From the NCBI RefSeq assembly GCF_021582875.1, contig NZ_CP091138.1, forward strand, positions 62,001 to 126,000: a stretch of 64,000 nucleotides of DNA. The letters run 5' to 3'. Below are positions 38,216 through 47,704 of this stretch, one piece after another; the stretch's first letter is position 1, and the number at the start of each line of letters is the position of its first letter. Origin of the DNA: Microbacterium sp. KUDC0406. GTDB taxonomy: Bacteria > Actinomycetota > Actinomycetes > Actinomycetales > Microbacteriaceae. A program made the position numbers and the translations under genes. Below the pieces are notes generated by a model. That model was not told the origin of the DNA. It was given only the letters and a program-made list of their open reading frames with translations, and did not search any database.

Positions 38216-39268
38216 GTGACTTCGAGCCCCGACGCCCCGGGCACGCGCCTCGCGAGCCTGCTGGGCTTCAGTGACCGCGTGTTCCTCGGACCCGCTGCGC
38301 GCCGTCTGTCGCGCGAGGTCGAGGCGGGTCTCGAGCTGGTCGAGTCCGGTCTTGCGGAGGATCTCAAGGTCGCCGACTCGGTCGCCGACGCCGCGAGCCG
38401 CTACCTGTACGAGGCCGGCGGCAAGCGCATCCGTCCGATCCTGACCCTGCTGACGGCTCAGCTCGGCGACGGCAACATCCCCGCCGTGATCGACATCGCC
38501 AAGGCGCTCGAGCTCACGCACCTCGGCTCGCTGTACCACGACGACGTGATGGACGGCGCGGACAAGCGTCGCGGCGTCGCCGCCGCACATGAGGTGTGGG
38601 GCAACAACGTCGCCATCCTCACCGGCGACATCCTGTTCTCGCGCGCCAGCCAGCTCATGTCGCACCACGGCGACCGCGCCATCCGCCTCCAGGCCGACAC
38701 GTTCGAGCGCCTCGTGCTCGGCCAGCTGCACGAGACCGTGGGCGCCCAGCAGGGCGACGACCCGATCGAGTTCTACCTGCAGGTGCTCGCCGACAAGACC
38801 GGCTCGCTGATCGCCGCGGCTACCCAGGGCGGGGTGATCTTCTCGAACGCGCCGGCCGAGTACGAGCAGCCGATGCGCGTCTTCGGCGAGAAGATCGGCG
38901 TCGCGTTCCAGCTGCTCGACGACGTGATCGATCTGTCCGCGAATCCAGCGGACACCGGCAAGGTGCCGGGCACCGACCTGCGCGCCGGCGTTCCGACGAT
39001 GCCCTACCTGCTGCTGAAGCAGGACGGCGCCGATGATCTCGCGCAGCGCATCGACGACGGCGTCGCCCGCATCGCCGAGGGCGCGGACCCCTCGCTGCTC
39101 GACGGCGCGCTCGCCGACCTGCGCGATCACCCGGCCACCCGGCGCACCCTGGCGCTCGCGCAGGCCTGGACGGACGAGGCGATCGCCGCGCTCGGCGTGC
39201 TGCCCAAGGGCCCGGTCCGGGACGCGCTCACCCGATTCGCGGAGAGCCTCGCGGAACGCTCGCGCTGA
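38216..39268 (+). CDS. long-chain polyprenyl diphosphate synthase
   Basis: The 350-residue trans-prenyltransferase has the first Asp-rich motif HDDVMDGADKRRG and the second DDVIDLSANPADTGK, with GGKRIRP near the start. It builds the menaquinone side chain; chain length cannot be read reliably. TAGGCT (38203-38208) lies 7 nt before the GTG start. Its place after menG supports the menaquinone role. Confidence 0.88.
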   Translation: MTSSPDAPGTRLASLLGFSDRVFLGPAARRLSREVEAGLELVESGLAEDLKVADSVADAASRYLYEAGGKRIRPILTLLTAQLGDGNIPAVIDIAKALELTHLGSLYHDDVMDGADKRRGVAAAHEVWGNNVAILTGDILFSRASQLMSHHGDRAIRLQADTFERLVLGQLHETVGAQQGDDPIEFYLQVLADKTGSLIAAATQGGVIFSNAPAEYEQPMRVFGEKIGVAFQLLDDVIDLSANPADTGKVPGTDLRAGVPTMPYLLLKQDGADDLAQRIDDGVARIAEGADPSLLDGALADLRDHPATRRTLALAQAWTDEAIAALGVLPKGPVRDALTRFAESLAERSR

Positions 39269-39317
39269 GCAGCATCCGGCTCTTCGATCTCCGAACCGAC
39301 CTCACGGAAGGATCCTC

Positions 39318-40688
39318 ATGACCAAGCTCAGGCTGGCTATCGTCGGCGCAGGCCCGGCGGGCATCTACGCCGCCGACCTCCTGCTGAAGGCGGAGCGCAA
39401 GTTCGACGTGTCGATCGACCTGTTCGAGCAGCTGCCGGCTCCGTACGGCCTGGTGCGCTACGGCGTCGCCCCCGACCACCCGCGCATCAAGGGCATCATC
39501 AATGCCCTGCGCGATGTGCTCGACCGCGGCGACATCCGCCTGTTCGGCAACGTGCGCTTCGGCGAGGACATCACCCTCGATGATCTGAAGCGGCACTACA
39601 ACGCCGTGATCTTCGCCACCGGCGCGGTGCGCGACACGTCGCTCGACATCCCGGGCATCGACGCGCTCGGCTCGTACGGCGCCGCCGACTACGTCAGCTG
39701 GTTCGACGGGCATCCCGATGTTCCGCGCGAGTGGCCGTTGGATGCCGCATCCGTCGGCGTGATCGGCAACGGCAACGTCGCTCTCGACGTGTCGCGCATG
39801 CTCGCCAAGCACGCCGAGGACCTGCTTGTCACCGAGGTGCCGCGCAATGTCTACGAGGGCATGAAGGACAGTGCCGTCACCGACGTGCACGTGTTCGGTC
39901 GTCGCGGTCCCGCGCAGGTGAAGTTCACCCCGCTCGAGCTGCGCGAACTCGGTGAGCTGCGCGACGTCGACATGGTGGTCTACGACGAGGACTTCGACTA
40001 CGACGAGGCGTCCAAGGACGCCGTGGCCAGTAACAAGCAGGTCATGGTGATCGACCGCATCCTGCAGTCCTGGCGCAAGCGCGACTCGGTGAACAACGCG
40101 GGCGGCACGGCCTCGCGCCGCCTGCATCTGCACTTCTGGGCCAGGCCCGTCGAGGCGCGGACCGACGAGCAGGGCCGCGTCGCGGCACTCGTCTACGAGC
40201 GCACGAAGTCGGATGGCGCGGGCGGTGCGGTGGGCACGGGCGAGATGCGCGAGGTGCCGATGCAGGCGCTGTACCGCGCGATCGGCTACTTCGGCTCTCC
40301 GCTGCCGGACGTGCCGTTCGACAAGAAGCACGGCGTCATCCCGAACCGCGAGGGCCAGGTGCTGGAGAACAAGTCCAATCAGCGCGTGCCCGGTATCTAC
40401 GCCACCGGCTGGATCAAGCGCGGGCCGGTGGGACTGATCGGGCACACCAAGTCCGACGCGATGGAGACCGTGCGGCACCTGATCAACGACCAGGGGTCGT
40501 GGTGGCAGCCGGAGGACCCGGACGAGGACGCGATTCCTGCGCTGCTGCGCGAGCGCGATGTGCTCTGGACCGACCTGGACGGCTGGCACCGGCTCGACGA
40601 GCACGAGATCGCGCTCGGCGAGCCTGAGGGTCGCGCTCGTATCAAGGTCGTCCCCCGCGACGAGATGGTGCGCGTCTCCCGCGACTGA
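39318..40688 (+). CDS. fprA: ferredoxin--NADP reductase, FprA type
   Basis: The 456-residue flavoprotein resembles mycobacterial FprA/adrenodoxin reductase: FAD motif LAIVGAGPAGIYAADLLL, APYGLVRYGVAPDH, NADP motif VGVIGNGNVALDVSRML, and the C-terminal YATGWIKRGPVGLIGHTKSDA. It passes electrons between NADPH and ferredoxin. GGAAGGA precedes the ATG. It follows the prenyl synthase by 49 nt. Confidence 0.92.
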   Translation: MTKLRLAIVGAGPAGIYAADLLLKAERKFDVSIDLFEQLPAPYGLVRYGVAPDHPRIKGIINALRDVLDRGDIRLFGNVRFGEDITLDDLKRHYNAVIFATGAVRDTSLDIPGIDALGSYGAADYVSWFDGHPDVPREWPLDAASVGVIGNGNVALDVSRMLAKHAEDLLVTEVPRNVYEGMKDSAVTDVHVFGRRGPAQVKFTPLELRELGELRDVDMVVYDEDFDYDEASKDAVASNKQVMVIDRILQSWRKRDSVNNAGGTASRRLHLHFWARPVEARTDEQGRVAALVYERTKSDGAGGAVGTGEMREVPMQALYRAIGYFGSPLPDVPFDKKHGVIPNREGQVLENKSNQRVPGIYATGWIKRGPVGLIGHTKSDAMETVRHLINDQGSWWQPEDPDEDAIPALLRERDVLWTDLDGWHRLDEHEIALGEPEGRARIKVVPRDEMVRVSRD

Positions 40689-40738
40689 CGCTTCCTTCGC
40701 TCCCTGAGCTCGTCGAAGGGCCGCGATACGCTGACCCC

Positions 40739-41782
40739 ATGGGGGAGTGGGCACCGGACGTCCTGGGCGACGAGTTCGCTCAGCGGACGCTGCCGCTCGG
40801 TCACGACGACGAGGGCGAGGTCGTCGCGACGCTCGTTCGTGCGCTGCCGGCCACACCCGAACAGGCGCCCGCTCCGACGTTCTGGCAGCGGCTGCGCGGC
40901 GTCCGGCCTGCTCCCGCGCCGACGTCGCCGCAGGCGGACGTCGATGTGCTGTACGTGCACGGCTGGTCGGACTACTTCTTCCAGAAGCGGCTGGCCCGGT
41001 TCTGGACGGCGCGCGGCGCCCGGTTCTTCGCGCTCGACCTGCGCAAGTACGGCCGCAGCCTGCGGCCAGGACAGACGCCGGGCTACATCACCGACCTCGC
41101 CACCTACGACGAGGACATCGGCGCCGCTCTCGAGGCGATGCAGGAGGATGCGGCGGATCGCCGCCTCGTGCTCTTCGGCCACTCCACCGGCGGGCTGATC
41201 CTCAGCCTGTGGGCGGCACGCAACCCCGGTGCAGCTCAGGCGGTGGTGCTGAACAGCCCGTGGCTGGAGTTCCAGCTTCCGCGGTTCACCCGCGAGACGA
41301 TCACGCCGCTGGTGGATCTGCAGGCCCGGTTCCGTCCGCTCGATCGGGCGCCGCAGGTCGACTTCGGGTTCTACACGCGGGCGCAGAACGAGGTCGCCGA
41401 CCCGGACGATCCGGTGCAGGTGAACCTGGAATGGCGGCCGGAGCAGACCATGGCGGTGCACGCCGGATGGCTCAACGCGATCCTCGCCGGGCATGCGAAG
41501 GTCGCAACAGGGCTGCGCATCGAGGCGCCGGTGTGCGTGCTGCTCTCCGCGCGCACGGCGGTGCCGAGGGCATGGTCGGAGGAGCTCACCAGGGCCGACA
41601 GCGTGCTCGTGGTCGATGACATCGCCCGCGCCGCGCTGAAGCTCGGTCCGTCGGTGACGGTGGAGCGCATCGACGGCGCCCTGCACGACGTGTTCCTCTC
41701 CCGTCACGACGCGCGAGAGGACGCCTACGCCCGTCTCGGACGGTGGGTCACCGGCTGGAGCGCAGCGAGCAGCGAGAACTGA
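40739..41782 (+). CDS. alpha/beta hydrolase
   Basis: The 347-residue protein has VDVLYVHGWSDYFFQ (oxyanion hole), the nucleophile elbow FGHSTGG and a C-terminal GALHDVFLS (catalytic His). This is the layout of serine aminopeptidase/monoglyceride-lipase-like hydrolases. TACGCT (40727-40732) lies 6 nt before the ATG. A family B repeat (CCCTGAGCTCGTCGAAGGG, 40702-40720) lies just upstream of this promoter. Confidence 0.82.
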   Translation: MGEWAPDVLGDEFAQRTLPLGHDDEGEVVATLVRALPATPEQAPAPTFWQRLRGVRPAPAPTSPQADVDVLYVHGWSDYFFQKRLARFWTARGARFFALDLRKYGRSLRPGQTPGYITDLATYDEDIGAALEAMQEDAADRRLVLFGHSTGGLILSLWAARNPGAAQAVVLNSPWLEFQLPRFTRETITPLVDLQARFRPLDRAPQVDFGFYTRAQNEVADPDDPVQVNLEWRPEQTMAVHAGWLNAILAGHAKVATGLRIEAPVCVLLSARTAVPRAWSEELTRADSVLVVDDIARAALKLGPSVTVERIDGALHDVFLSRHDAREDAYARLGRWVTGWSAASSEN

Positions 41783-41797
41783 TCGGCGGGGAGCCCT

Positions 41798-42142
41798 TCA
41801 CGACGTCGTGGCCTGCGCCGACGCCTCGCCCTCGGGTGCGTCCTCCACGATCTCGTCGACGAGCTGGATGCCGCCGGTCGTGTTGGCGGAGTGCATCAGC
41901 CGCTCGATCCAGTCGGCGTTGAGCTCAGGCGGATCCGGCTCGTCGAAGACGAAGCGCAGCGGAATCGAGGGGTGCAGCCAGATCGTCGTCCTGCCCACGG
42001 GCTGGCCCTCGGGGTGCCGCCAACTCAGCGTGAAGCTCTCCTGCCGCCGCAGCTTGGTGGCGATCACGACCTTCAGATGCGCCAGCGCCCTGTCCTCGAT
42101 GAAGATCGGGTGTTCGGAGTCGTCATAGATGAGAGCGCCCAT
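41798..42142 (-). CDS. conserved Microbacteriaceae protein (DUF7882-like), function unknown
   Basis: The 114-residue protein starts MGALIYDDSEHPIFIEDRALAHLK and contains TTIWLHPSIPLRFVFDEP; this wording recurs widely in the family. Older annotations call relatives ATP-dependent DNA ligase, but no ligase motif is present. It is leaderless (TACAGT, complement of 42149-42154, 6 nt upstream). Confidence 0.75.
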   Translation of the reverse strand: MGALIYDDSEHPIFIEDRALAHLKVVIATKLRRQESFTLSWRHPEGQPVGRTTIWLHPSIPLRFVFDEPDPPELNADWIERLMHSANTTGGIQLVDEIVEDAPEGEASAQATTS

Positions 42143-42187
42143 GATCCGACTGTAGGCGCATCGGGTGCCCGGCGGCACCCGATGCGC

Positions 42188-42676
42188 TCACCGGTAGTTG
42201 ACGAACTGCAGGTCGATGTCGAGGTCGCTGCCCTTGAGCAGGGAGATGACCGCCTGCAGGTCGTCGCGGCTCTTGGACTGCACGCGCAGTTCGTCGCCCT
42301 GGATCTGGCTCTTCACGCCCTTGGGGCCCTCGTCGCGGATGATCTTGCCGATCTTCTTCGCGTTCTCGCTCGAGATGCCGTCCTTGAGCGATGAGACGAT
42401 GCGGTATTCCTTGCCGCTCGCGAACGGCTCTCCGGAGTCGAGGCTCTTCAGCGAGATGCCGCGCTTGATGAGCTTCGACTGCAGCACGTCGAGGACGGCC
42501 TTGGCGCGCTCCTCGGAGTTCGCCTTGATGAGGATCTGCTCGCCGCTCCACGCGACAGAGGCGTCGGTGCCCTTGAAGTCGTAGCGCTGATCGATCTCCT
42601 TGCGGGCCTGGTTCACAGCGTTCTCCGCCTCCTGGTGATCCACCTTGGAGACGATGTCGAATGAGGAGTCAGCCAT
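42188..42676 (-). CDS. yajQ: YajQ family nucleotide-binding protein
   Basis: The 162-residue protein begins [23 protein letters not shown] and ends [12 protein letters not shown], the hallmarks of YajQ. Relatives bind nucleotides, including c-di-GMP in some proteobacteria. The ATG at 42676 follows TACACT (complement of 42683-42688) by 6 nt. Confidence 0.93.
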   Translation of the reverse strand: MADSSFDIVSKVDHQEAENAVNQARKEIDQRYDFKGTDASVAWSGEQILIKANSEERAKAVLDVLQSKLIKRGISLKSLDSGEPFASGKEYRIVSSLKDGISSENAKKIGKIIRDEGPKGVKSQIQGDELRVQSKSRDDLQAVISLLKGSDLDIDLQFVNYR

Positions 42677-42715
42677 ACAGGCAGTGTAACGAGTGCGGCT
42701 CAGCGGCATCCGATC

Positions 42716-42828
42716 TGGAAACGCTTCCATGCATGCGGCGCGCGACACGGCAAGATCACGGCTGCATATCGGCCTCTCCTGGCATTGCACGGATCGGCAT
42801 CTTCCATGCATACTGTAAGCGCTTGCAG
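42716..42828 (+). promoter_or_regulatory. malE promoter with two LacI-family operators
   Basis: Operator 1, TGGAA-ACGC-TTCCA, is at 42716-42729. Operator 2, CTGTAAGCGCTTGCAG, at 42813-42828 is the classical LacI/MalR-type palindrome with a central CG. A -35 box TTGCAC (42785-42790), an 18-bp spacer and a -10 box CATACT (42809-42814) place operator 2 on the transcription start, so a bound repressor would block it. No LacI-type gene is in the window. Confidence 0.7.
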
Positions 42829-42864
42829 TTTCGCAGGCCACGCATCGAGAGAGGCACACCACCA

Positions 42865-44097
42865 ATGAAGGTGAACAAGAGGAGCATCGCGGCCTTCGGC
42901 GCGATCACCGTTCTGACCTCGCTGGCGCTCGCCGGCTGCGCCGGCGGATCCAGCGATGACAAGAGCTCGGACGCGGGCGCCAAGAGCGGCAAGCTCACGG
43001 TCTGGGTCGACGCCGAGCGCGTCGACGCCCTCAGCGGCGCTGCCAAGGCCTACGAGAAGAAGACCGGCGTCGAGGTCGACATCGTCGGCAAGGACGTTGA
43101 CACGATCAAGGACGACTTCATCCAGCAGGTGCCGACCGGCAAGGGTCCGGACATCACCATGGGCGCGCACGACTGGCTCGGCGAGCTGTCCACGAACGGC
43201 GTCGTCGCCCCTATCGAGCTGGGCGACTCGTCGAAGGACTACCTGCCCGTCGCCCTGCAGGCCTCGACCTACGACGGCACCACCTACATGCTCCCGTACG
43301 CGGTCGAGAACATCGCCGTGCTGCGCAACACCGACATCGTCAAGGACCCGGCGACGAGCTTCGACGACATGATCGCCAAGGGCAAGGCCGCCGGTCTCGC
43401 CCAGCCGTTCGTCGTCGAGCAGGGCAAGGACGGCAACCCGTACCACCTGTACCCGTTCCAGACCGCGTTCGGCGCCCCGGTGTTCGGCACCGACGACGAG
43501 GGCTCCTACGACCCGACCGACCTGCAGCTCGGCAGCGACGGCGGCTTCGAGTTCGCGAACTGGCTGTCCGCCCAGGGCAAGGCCGGCACGCTGAACACCG
43601 ACATCGACGGCGAGATCGCCAAGCAGCAGTTCATCGACGGCAAGGCCGCCTTCTGGCTGACCGGACCGTGGAACGTCGGTGCCGCGAAGGATGCCGGCAT
43701 CAACCTGGCCATCGACCAGATCCCCAGCCCGACCTCAGAGGTCGCCTCGCCGTTCGCCGGCGTGAAGGGCTTCTTCGTCAGCTCCGAGTCGAAGAACAAG
43801 GTCGCCGCGAACGACTTCCTGGTGAACTACATCGGCACCGAGGACGTCCAGCTCGAGCTGTTCAAGGCCGGCAACATCCTGCCCGCCCTCACCGCGGCCG
43901 CCGACACCGCGGCATCCGACCCGATCATCGCGGGCTTCCAGAAGGTCGGCGCCGACGCGGTGCCGATGCCCGCCATCCCCGCCATGGGCGCCGTGTGGGA
44001 GTTCTGGGGCGTCGCCGAGGCTGCCATCATCAACGGCGCCGACCCGAAGGCGACGTGGCAGAAGCTCGTCGACGACGTGACGGCCGCGATCAAGTAA
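42865..44097 (+). CDS. maltose/oligosaccharide ABC transporter substrate-binding lipoprotein
   Basis: The 410-residue protein has a lipoprotein signal (SLALAGC, lipidated Cys25) and the MalE-like fold ([27 protein letters not shown] ... [25 protein letters not shown] ... [13 protein letters not shown]). It binds maltose or maltodextrin type sugars at the cell surface and delivers them to the two permeases. A LacI-type operator lies over its promoter. Sugar specificity is inferred from family likeness. Confidence 0.88.
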   Translation: MKVNKRSIAAFGAITVLTSLALAGCAGGSSDDKSSDAGAKSGKLTVWVDAERVDALSGAAKAYEKKTGVEVDIVGKDVDTIKDDFIQQVPTGKGPDITMGAHDWLGELSTNGVVAPIELGDSSKDYLPVALQASTYDGTTYMLPYAVENIAVLRNTDIVKDPATSFDDMIAKGKAAGLAQPFVVEQGKDGNPYHLYPFQTAFGAPVFGTDDEGSYDPTDLQLGSDGGFEFANWLSAQGKAGTLNTDIDGEIAKQQFIDGKAAFWLTGPWNVGAAKDAGINLAIDQIPSPTSEVASPFAGVKGFFVSSESKNKVAANDFLVNYIGTEDVQLELFKAGNILPALTAAADTAASDPIIAGFQKVGADAVPMPAIPAMGAVWEFWGVAEAAIINGADPKATWQKLVDDVTAAIK

Positions 44098-44164
44098 GCA
44101 AGTCCACCTCTGCCGGGGCGGGGCGTCCGCTCCGTCCCGGCAGCTGTGCACGACGGGGTGAGGG

Positions 44165-45784
44165 ATGAGCCAGACCACGATTGAGCAGGAGGCGCCGCAG
44201 GCGCCGCCGACGAAGAGGCAGCGGCAGGCCGCACGGATCGCCGAAGCGGCATCCGGCAGCATCCGCTGGATGCTGCTGAAGATCCTGCTGCTGGCGATCG
44301 TCGACGCGATCGCCCTGTACGCGGCATTCGTCCTGGTCACGCACCAGGAATGGCTGGTGCTCGGCGTCGTGCTCGTCGTCGCGGTGCTCGTCAACTGGAT
44401 CTACTTCAGCCGCAGGCGGATCGCGGCGAAGTACCTCACTCCGGGCGTGATCTTCCTCATCCTGTTCCAGGTGTTCACCCTGCTGTACACCGGCTACATC
44501 GGCTTCACCAACTACGGCACCGGCCACAACGGCAGCAAGGATCAGGCGATCTCGTCGCTGATGGCCTCCGCCCAGGAGCGCGTCGAGGACTCGCCCACCT
44601 ATCCGGTCACCGTGGTCGAGCGGCTCGGCACGCTCGGTCTGCTCGTCACCGATCCCGACGACGGCGAGGCGAGCGTCGGTACGAACGACCAGCCGCTGCA
44701 GGATGCTCCGGACGCGACGGTCGAGGGCGGCAGGGCCGTCGCGGTCGACGGCTGGACCACCCTCTCCTTCGCTCAGGTCATCTCACGGTCCAGCGACATC
44801 GAGAAGATCTCGGTGCCGTTCAGCGACGACCCCAACGACGGCGCGATCCGCACCCCCGACGGCCAGAACGGCTACCTCTACGTCTCCACGCTGCAGTACG
44901 ACGCGGCGGCGGACACCATGACCGACACCCGCACCGGCACGGTCTACAGCGACACCGGGGTGGGCGCATTCACCGCCGAGAACGGCGACCAGCTGCTGCC
45001 GGGCTGGCAGATCACCGTCGGCCTCGACAACTTCGTCCGCGCCGTCACGGACTCCTCGATCCGTGGCCCGCTGATCTCGGTGACGCTCTGGACCTTCGTG
45101 TTCGCGCTCATCTCGGTGGCATCCACGTTCTTCCTCGGCCTGCTGCTGGCGCTGGTGTTCAACAACACCCGGATGCGGTTCCGCAACGGCTACCGCATCC
45201 TGCTGATCCTGCCCTACGCGTTCCCCGCGTTCCTGTCGGCGCTGGTGTGGGCGGGCATGATGAACGAGAGCTTCGGCTTCATCAACCAGGTGGTCTTCGG
45301 AGGCGCGTCCATCCCGTGGCTCACCGATCCGACGCTCGCCAAGGTGTCGGTGCTGATCGTCAACCTGTGGCTCGGATTCCCGTACATGTTCCTGGTCTGC
45401 ATGGGCGCGCTGCAGGGCATCCCCGACGACGTGAACGAGGCCGCCGCGATGGACGGCGCGAACCCGTGGCAGATATTCCGGCGCATCAAGCTGCCGCTGC
45501 TGCTGGTCACCGTGGCGCCGCTGCTGATCTCGTCGTTCGCGTTCAATTTCAACAACTTCAACCTGATCTACATGCTCACCGGCGGCGGTCCGCGTTTCAC
45601 GGACGTATCGATCCCGGTCGGGCACACCGACATCCTGATCTCGATGGTCTACAAGGTGGCGTTCACCGGGCAGACCCGCGACTACGGCCTGGCCTCGGCG
45701 TTCACCATCCTGATCTTCATCGTCGTCGCGGTGATCTCGATCGTGAGCTTCCGCAAGACGAAGGCCCTCGAGGAGCTGAACTGA
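44165..45784 (+). CDS. sugar ABC transporter permease, MalF type
   Basis: The 539-residue membrane protein has the long extracytoplasmic P2-like loop of MalF (about residues 125-290, between helices 3 and 4) and the EAA motif EAAAMDGANPWQIFRRIKLPLL that docks the ATPase. Six to eight helices. It follows the binding protein by 67 nt. No ATPase gene is in this operon; a shared MsiK-type ATPase elsewhere is the usual actinobacterial solution. Confidence 0.88.
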   Translation: MSQTTIEQEAPQAPPTKRQRQAARIAEAASGSIRWMLLKILLLAIVDAIALYAAFVLVTHQEWLVLGVVLVVAVLVNWIYFSRRRIAAKYLTPGVIFLILFQVFTLLYTGYIGFTNYGTGHNGSKDQAISSLMASAQERVEDSPTYPVTVVERLGTLGLLVTDPDDGEASVGTNDQPLQDAPDATVEGGRAVAVDGWTTLSFAQVISRSSDIEKISVPFSDDPNDGAIRTPDGQNGYLYVSTLQYDAAADTMTDTRTGTVYSDTGVGAFTAENGDQLLPGWQITVGLDNFVRAVTDSSIRGPLISVTLWTFVFALISVASTFFLGLLLALVFNNTRMRFRNGYRILLILPYAFPAFLSALVWAGMMNESFGFINQVVFGGASIPWLTDPTLAKVSVLIVNLWLGFPYMFLVCMGALQGIPDDVNEAAAMDGANPWQIFRRIKLPLLLVTVAPLLISSFAFNFNNFNLIYMLTGGGPRFTDVSIPVGHTDILISMVYKVAFTGQTRDYGLASAFTILIFIVVAVISIVSFRKTKALEELN

Positions 45785-45785
45785 C

Positions 45786-46676
45786 ATGAGCACCGCAGTC
45801 TCCGCCCGTCCCGCCCGTCGCTCGGTCGGCACCTGGTTCGCCGACACCGGATGGCGGCACGTCGTCGCCATCGTGGTGAGCGCCTTCGCGATCTTCCCGC
45901 TGCTGTACGTGGTCTCGGCCTCGCTGAACCCGAAGGGCACGCTGACCGGCTCGAACCAGCTGTTCTCGGCCGTCGGCTTCGACAGTTACGTGCGGATCCT
46001 CACCGACCCGAAGAACCCGTACCCGCTGTGGTTCTGGAACACACTGGTGATCGCGACGGTCACCGGCTTCGTGACGGTCTTCCTCGGTGCGCTCGCGGCA
46101 TATGCCTTCTCGCGCATGCGCTTCAGCGGCCGCCGCGTGGGGCTCGTGACCATCGTCGTGGTGCAGATGTTCCCGCAGCTGCTCGCCGTGGTCGCGATCT
46201 TCCTGCTGATGTCGACGATCGGGGACTGGTTCCCGTCGATCGGCCTGAACACGCACACCGGCCTGATCCTCGTGTACCTCGGTGGAGCGCTCGGCGTGAA
46301 CACCTACCTGATGTACGGGTTCTTCAACACGCTGCCGATGGAGCTCGACGAAGCCGCCCGCATCGACGGCGCGGGCCACGCCCGCATCTTCTTCACCATG
46401 ATCCTGCCGCTGGTGGCGCCGATCCTCGCGGTGGTCGCACTGCTGTCGTTCATCGGCACGGTGAACGAGTACGTGATCGCGAGCGTCATGCTGATCGACC
46501 CCGACAAGCAGACCCTGGTGGTGGGCCTGACCAAGCTGGTGTCGAACCCGCGCTACGCGGACTGGTCGGCGTTCTCCGCCGGCGCGGTGATGGCCGCCAT
46601 CCCGGTGATGGTGCTGTTCCTGTTCCTGCAGAAGTACATCGTCGGCGGCCTGACCGCCGGTGCCACGAAGGGCTGA
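45786..46676 (+). CDS. sugar ABC transporter permease, MalG type
   Basis: The 296-residue permease has six helices and the EAA motif LDEAARIDGAGHARIFFTMILPLV. It ends KYIVGGLTAGATKG, the usual MalG C-terminus. Its ATG is 1 nt after the upstream stop codon, so both permeases are cotranslated. Confidence 0.9.
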   Translation: MSTAVSARPARRSVGTWFADTGWRHVVAIVVSAFAIFPLLYVVSASLNPKGTLTGSNQLFSAVGFDSYVRILTDPKNPYPLWFWNTLVIATVTGFVTVFLGALAAYAFSRMRFSGRRVGLVTIVVVQMFPQLLAVVAIFLLMSTIGDWFPSIGLNTHTGLILVYLGGALGVNTYLMYGFFNTLPMELDEAARIDGAGHARIFFTMILPLVAPILAVVALLSFIGTVNEYVIASVMLIDPDKQTLVVGLTKLVSNPRYADWSAFSAGAVMAAIPVMVLFLFLQKYIVGGLTAGATKG

Positions 46677-46710
46677 CCTCCTCTCCCGGGGCAGGGAGCC
46701 TGCGGTGTCT

Positions 46711-46736
46711 TGCGTCGCATGCTAGCTTGTGACGCA
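46711..46736 (+). promoter_or_regulatory. padR promoter with palindromic operator
   Basis: TGCGTCGCA (46711-46719) and TGTGACGCA (46728-46736) form an inverted repeat with one mismatch around 8 nt. The -10 box TAGCTT (46723-46728) is inside it, and the ATG begins at its last base. PadR binding would shut off its own leaderless transcript. Confidence 0.6.
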
Positions 46737-47068
46737 TGACAGTCGACATCGGTGCGCAGATGCGCAAGGGCGTCGTCGAGTACTGCGTGCTCGGCCTGCT
46801 CGCGCGCGAGCCGATGTACGGCTGGCAGCTGTCCGAGGCGCTGACCGAGTCCGGGCTCATCGCGAGCATCGGCACCCTGTATCCGCTGCTCGCGCGCCTG
46901 CGCGACAACGGCTGGGTGTCGACGTTCGAGATGCCCGGCGAGTCCGGACCGGTGCGCAAGTACTACCGGTTGACGGATGCCGGGGTCGCGCAGCTCGCAC
47001 AGTTCCGCACGCACTGGATGCCTTTCGCCCGCACTGTGACGGGTCTCATCGGGGAGGACCGACCATGA
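46736..47068 (+). CDS. PadR family transcriptional regulator
   Basis: The 110-residue protein has the PadR winged helix (EYCVLGLLAREPMYGWQLSEAL ... SIGTLYPLLARLRDNGWV ... RKYYRLTDAG) and a short C-terminal dimer helix. Translation starts 7 nt after TAGCTT. Its stop overlaps the start of the HAAS-type membrane gene (ATGA), the usual PadR/HAAS pair that responds to envelope signals. Confidence 0.92.
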   Translation: MTVDIGAQMRKGVVEYCVLGLLAREPMYGWQLSEALTESGLIASIGTLYPLLARLRDNGWVSTFEMPGESGPVRKYYRLTDAGVAQLAQFRTHWMPFARTVTGLIGEDRP

Positions 47069-47676
47069 CCGTCGACCCCGCCGACTATCTCGCCGGGCTC
47101 GATGCCGCGCTGCGCGATGTGCCGCACGGGATCGCCTCGGACATCCGTGCCGGCATCGCCGAGGAGCTCGCCGGGCTCGCTCCGGGTGCCGCCGCCGCGC
47201 GCATCGCGCAGCTCGGTGACCCCGCCGAGATCGCACGGGAGGCGATGGATGCCGGCGGCGCGCAGCGCTCGGTCGTGGCGGCGCCCGCCGCCAAGCCTCC
47301 GGTCACCGCGACGAAGGGCTTCGCGATCATCGCAGCGCTGGCACTGTCCTTCGGCGGCTTCGTGATCCCGGTCGTGGGCTGGTTCGTCGGCGCAGCCCTG
47401 GTCGGGATGAGCGGATTGTGGCGTACCTGGGAGAAGGTCGTCGCGATCGTCACTCCGCTGGTGTCATTCGGCTTCATCCTGCTCCTCTCGATTCCCGTGT
47501 ACACGGTGGAATCGTCGGTTACCGAGTCTTCGCCCGATGTCGCGAATCCGCTCATGCCGACGACTTACGACGTGGTCTGGACAGCGGTCATCGTTCTCGC
47601 CTGGGCGCTGATCCCGGCATCCGGACTCTGGCTGCTCTGGCGCCTGCGCGGCCGCACGGCGCCGGCGGCGTCCTGA
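47065..47676 (+). CDS. HAAS/DUF1700-like membrane protein
   Basis: The 203-residue protein has an N-terminal cytosolic helical part (DYLAGLDAALRDVPHGIASDIRAGIAEELAGL ... QLGDPAEIAREAMD) like the HAAS signalling domain, then three or four membrane helices (GFAIIAALALSFGGFVIPVVGWFVGAALVG and onward). Such proteins are encoded next to padR genes and are thought to signal to them. It overlaps padR by 4 nt. Confidence 0.78.
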   Translation: MTVDPADYLAGLDAALRDVPHGIASDIRAGIAEELAGLAPGAAAARIAQLGDPAEIAREAMDAGGAQRSVVAAPAAKPPVTATKGFAIIAALALSFGGFVIPVVGWFVGAALVGMSGLWRTWEKVVAIVTPLVSFGFILLLSIPVYTVESSVTESSPDVANPLMPTTYDVVWTAVIVLAWALIPASGLWLLWRLRGRTAPAAS

Positions 47677-47704
47677 CGGCCGCGCCCACCTGCTGTCGAG
47701 TCCG

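Noticed and set aside
41798..42142. ATP-dependent DNA ligase
   Set aside because: A name used for relatives in older annotations; no ligase motif (KxDG) exists in this 114-residue protein.
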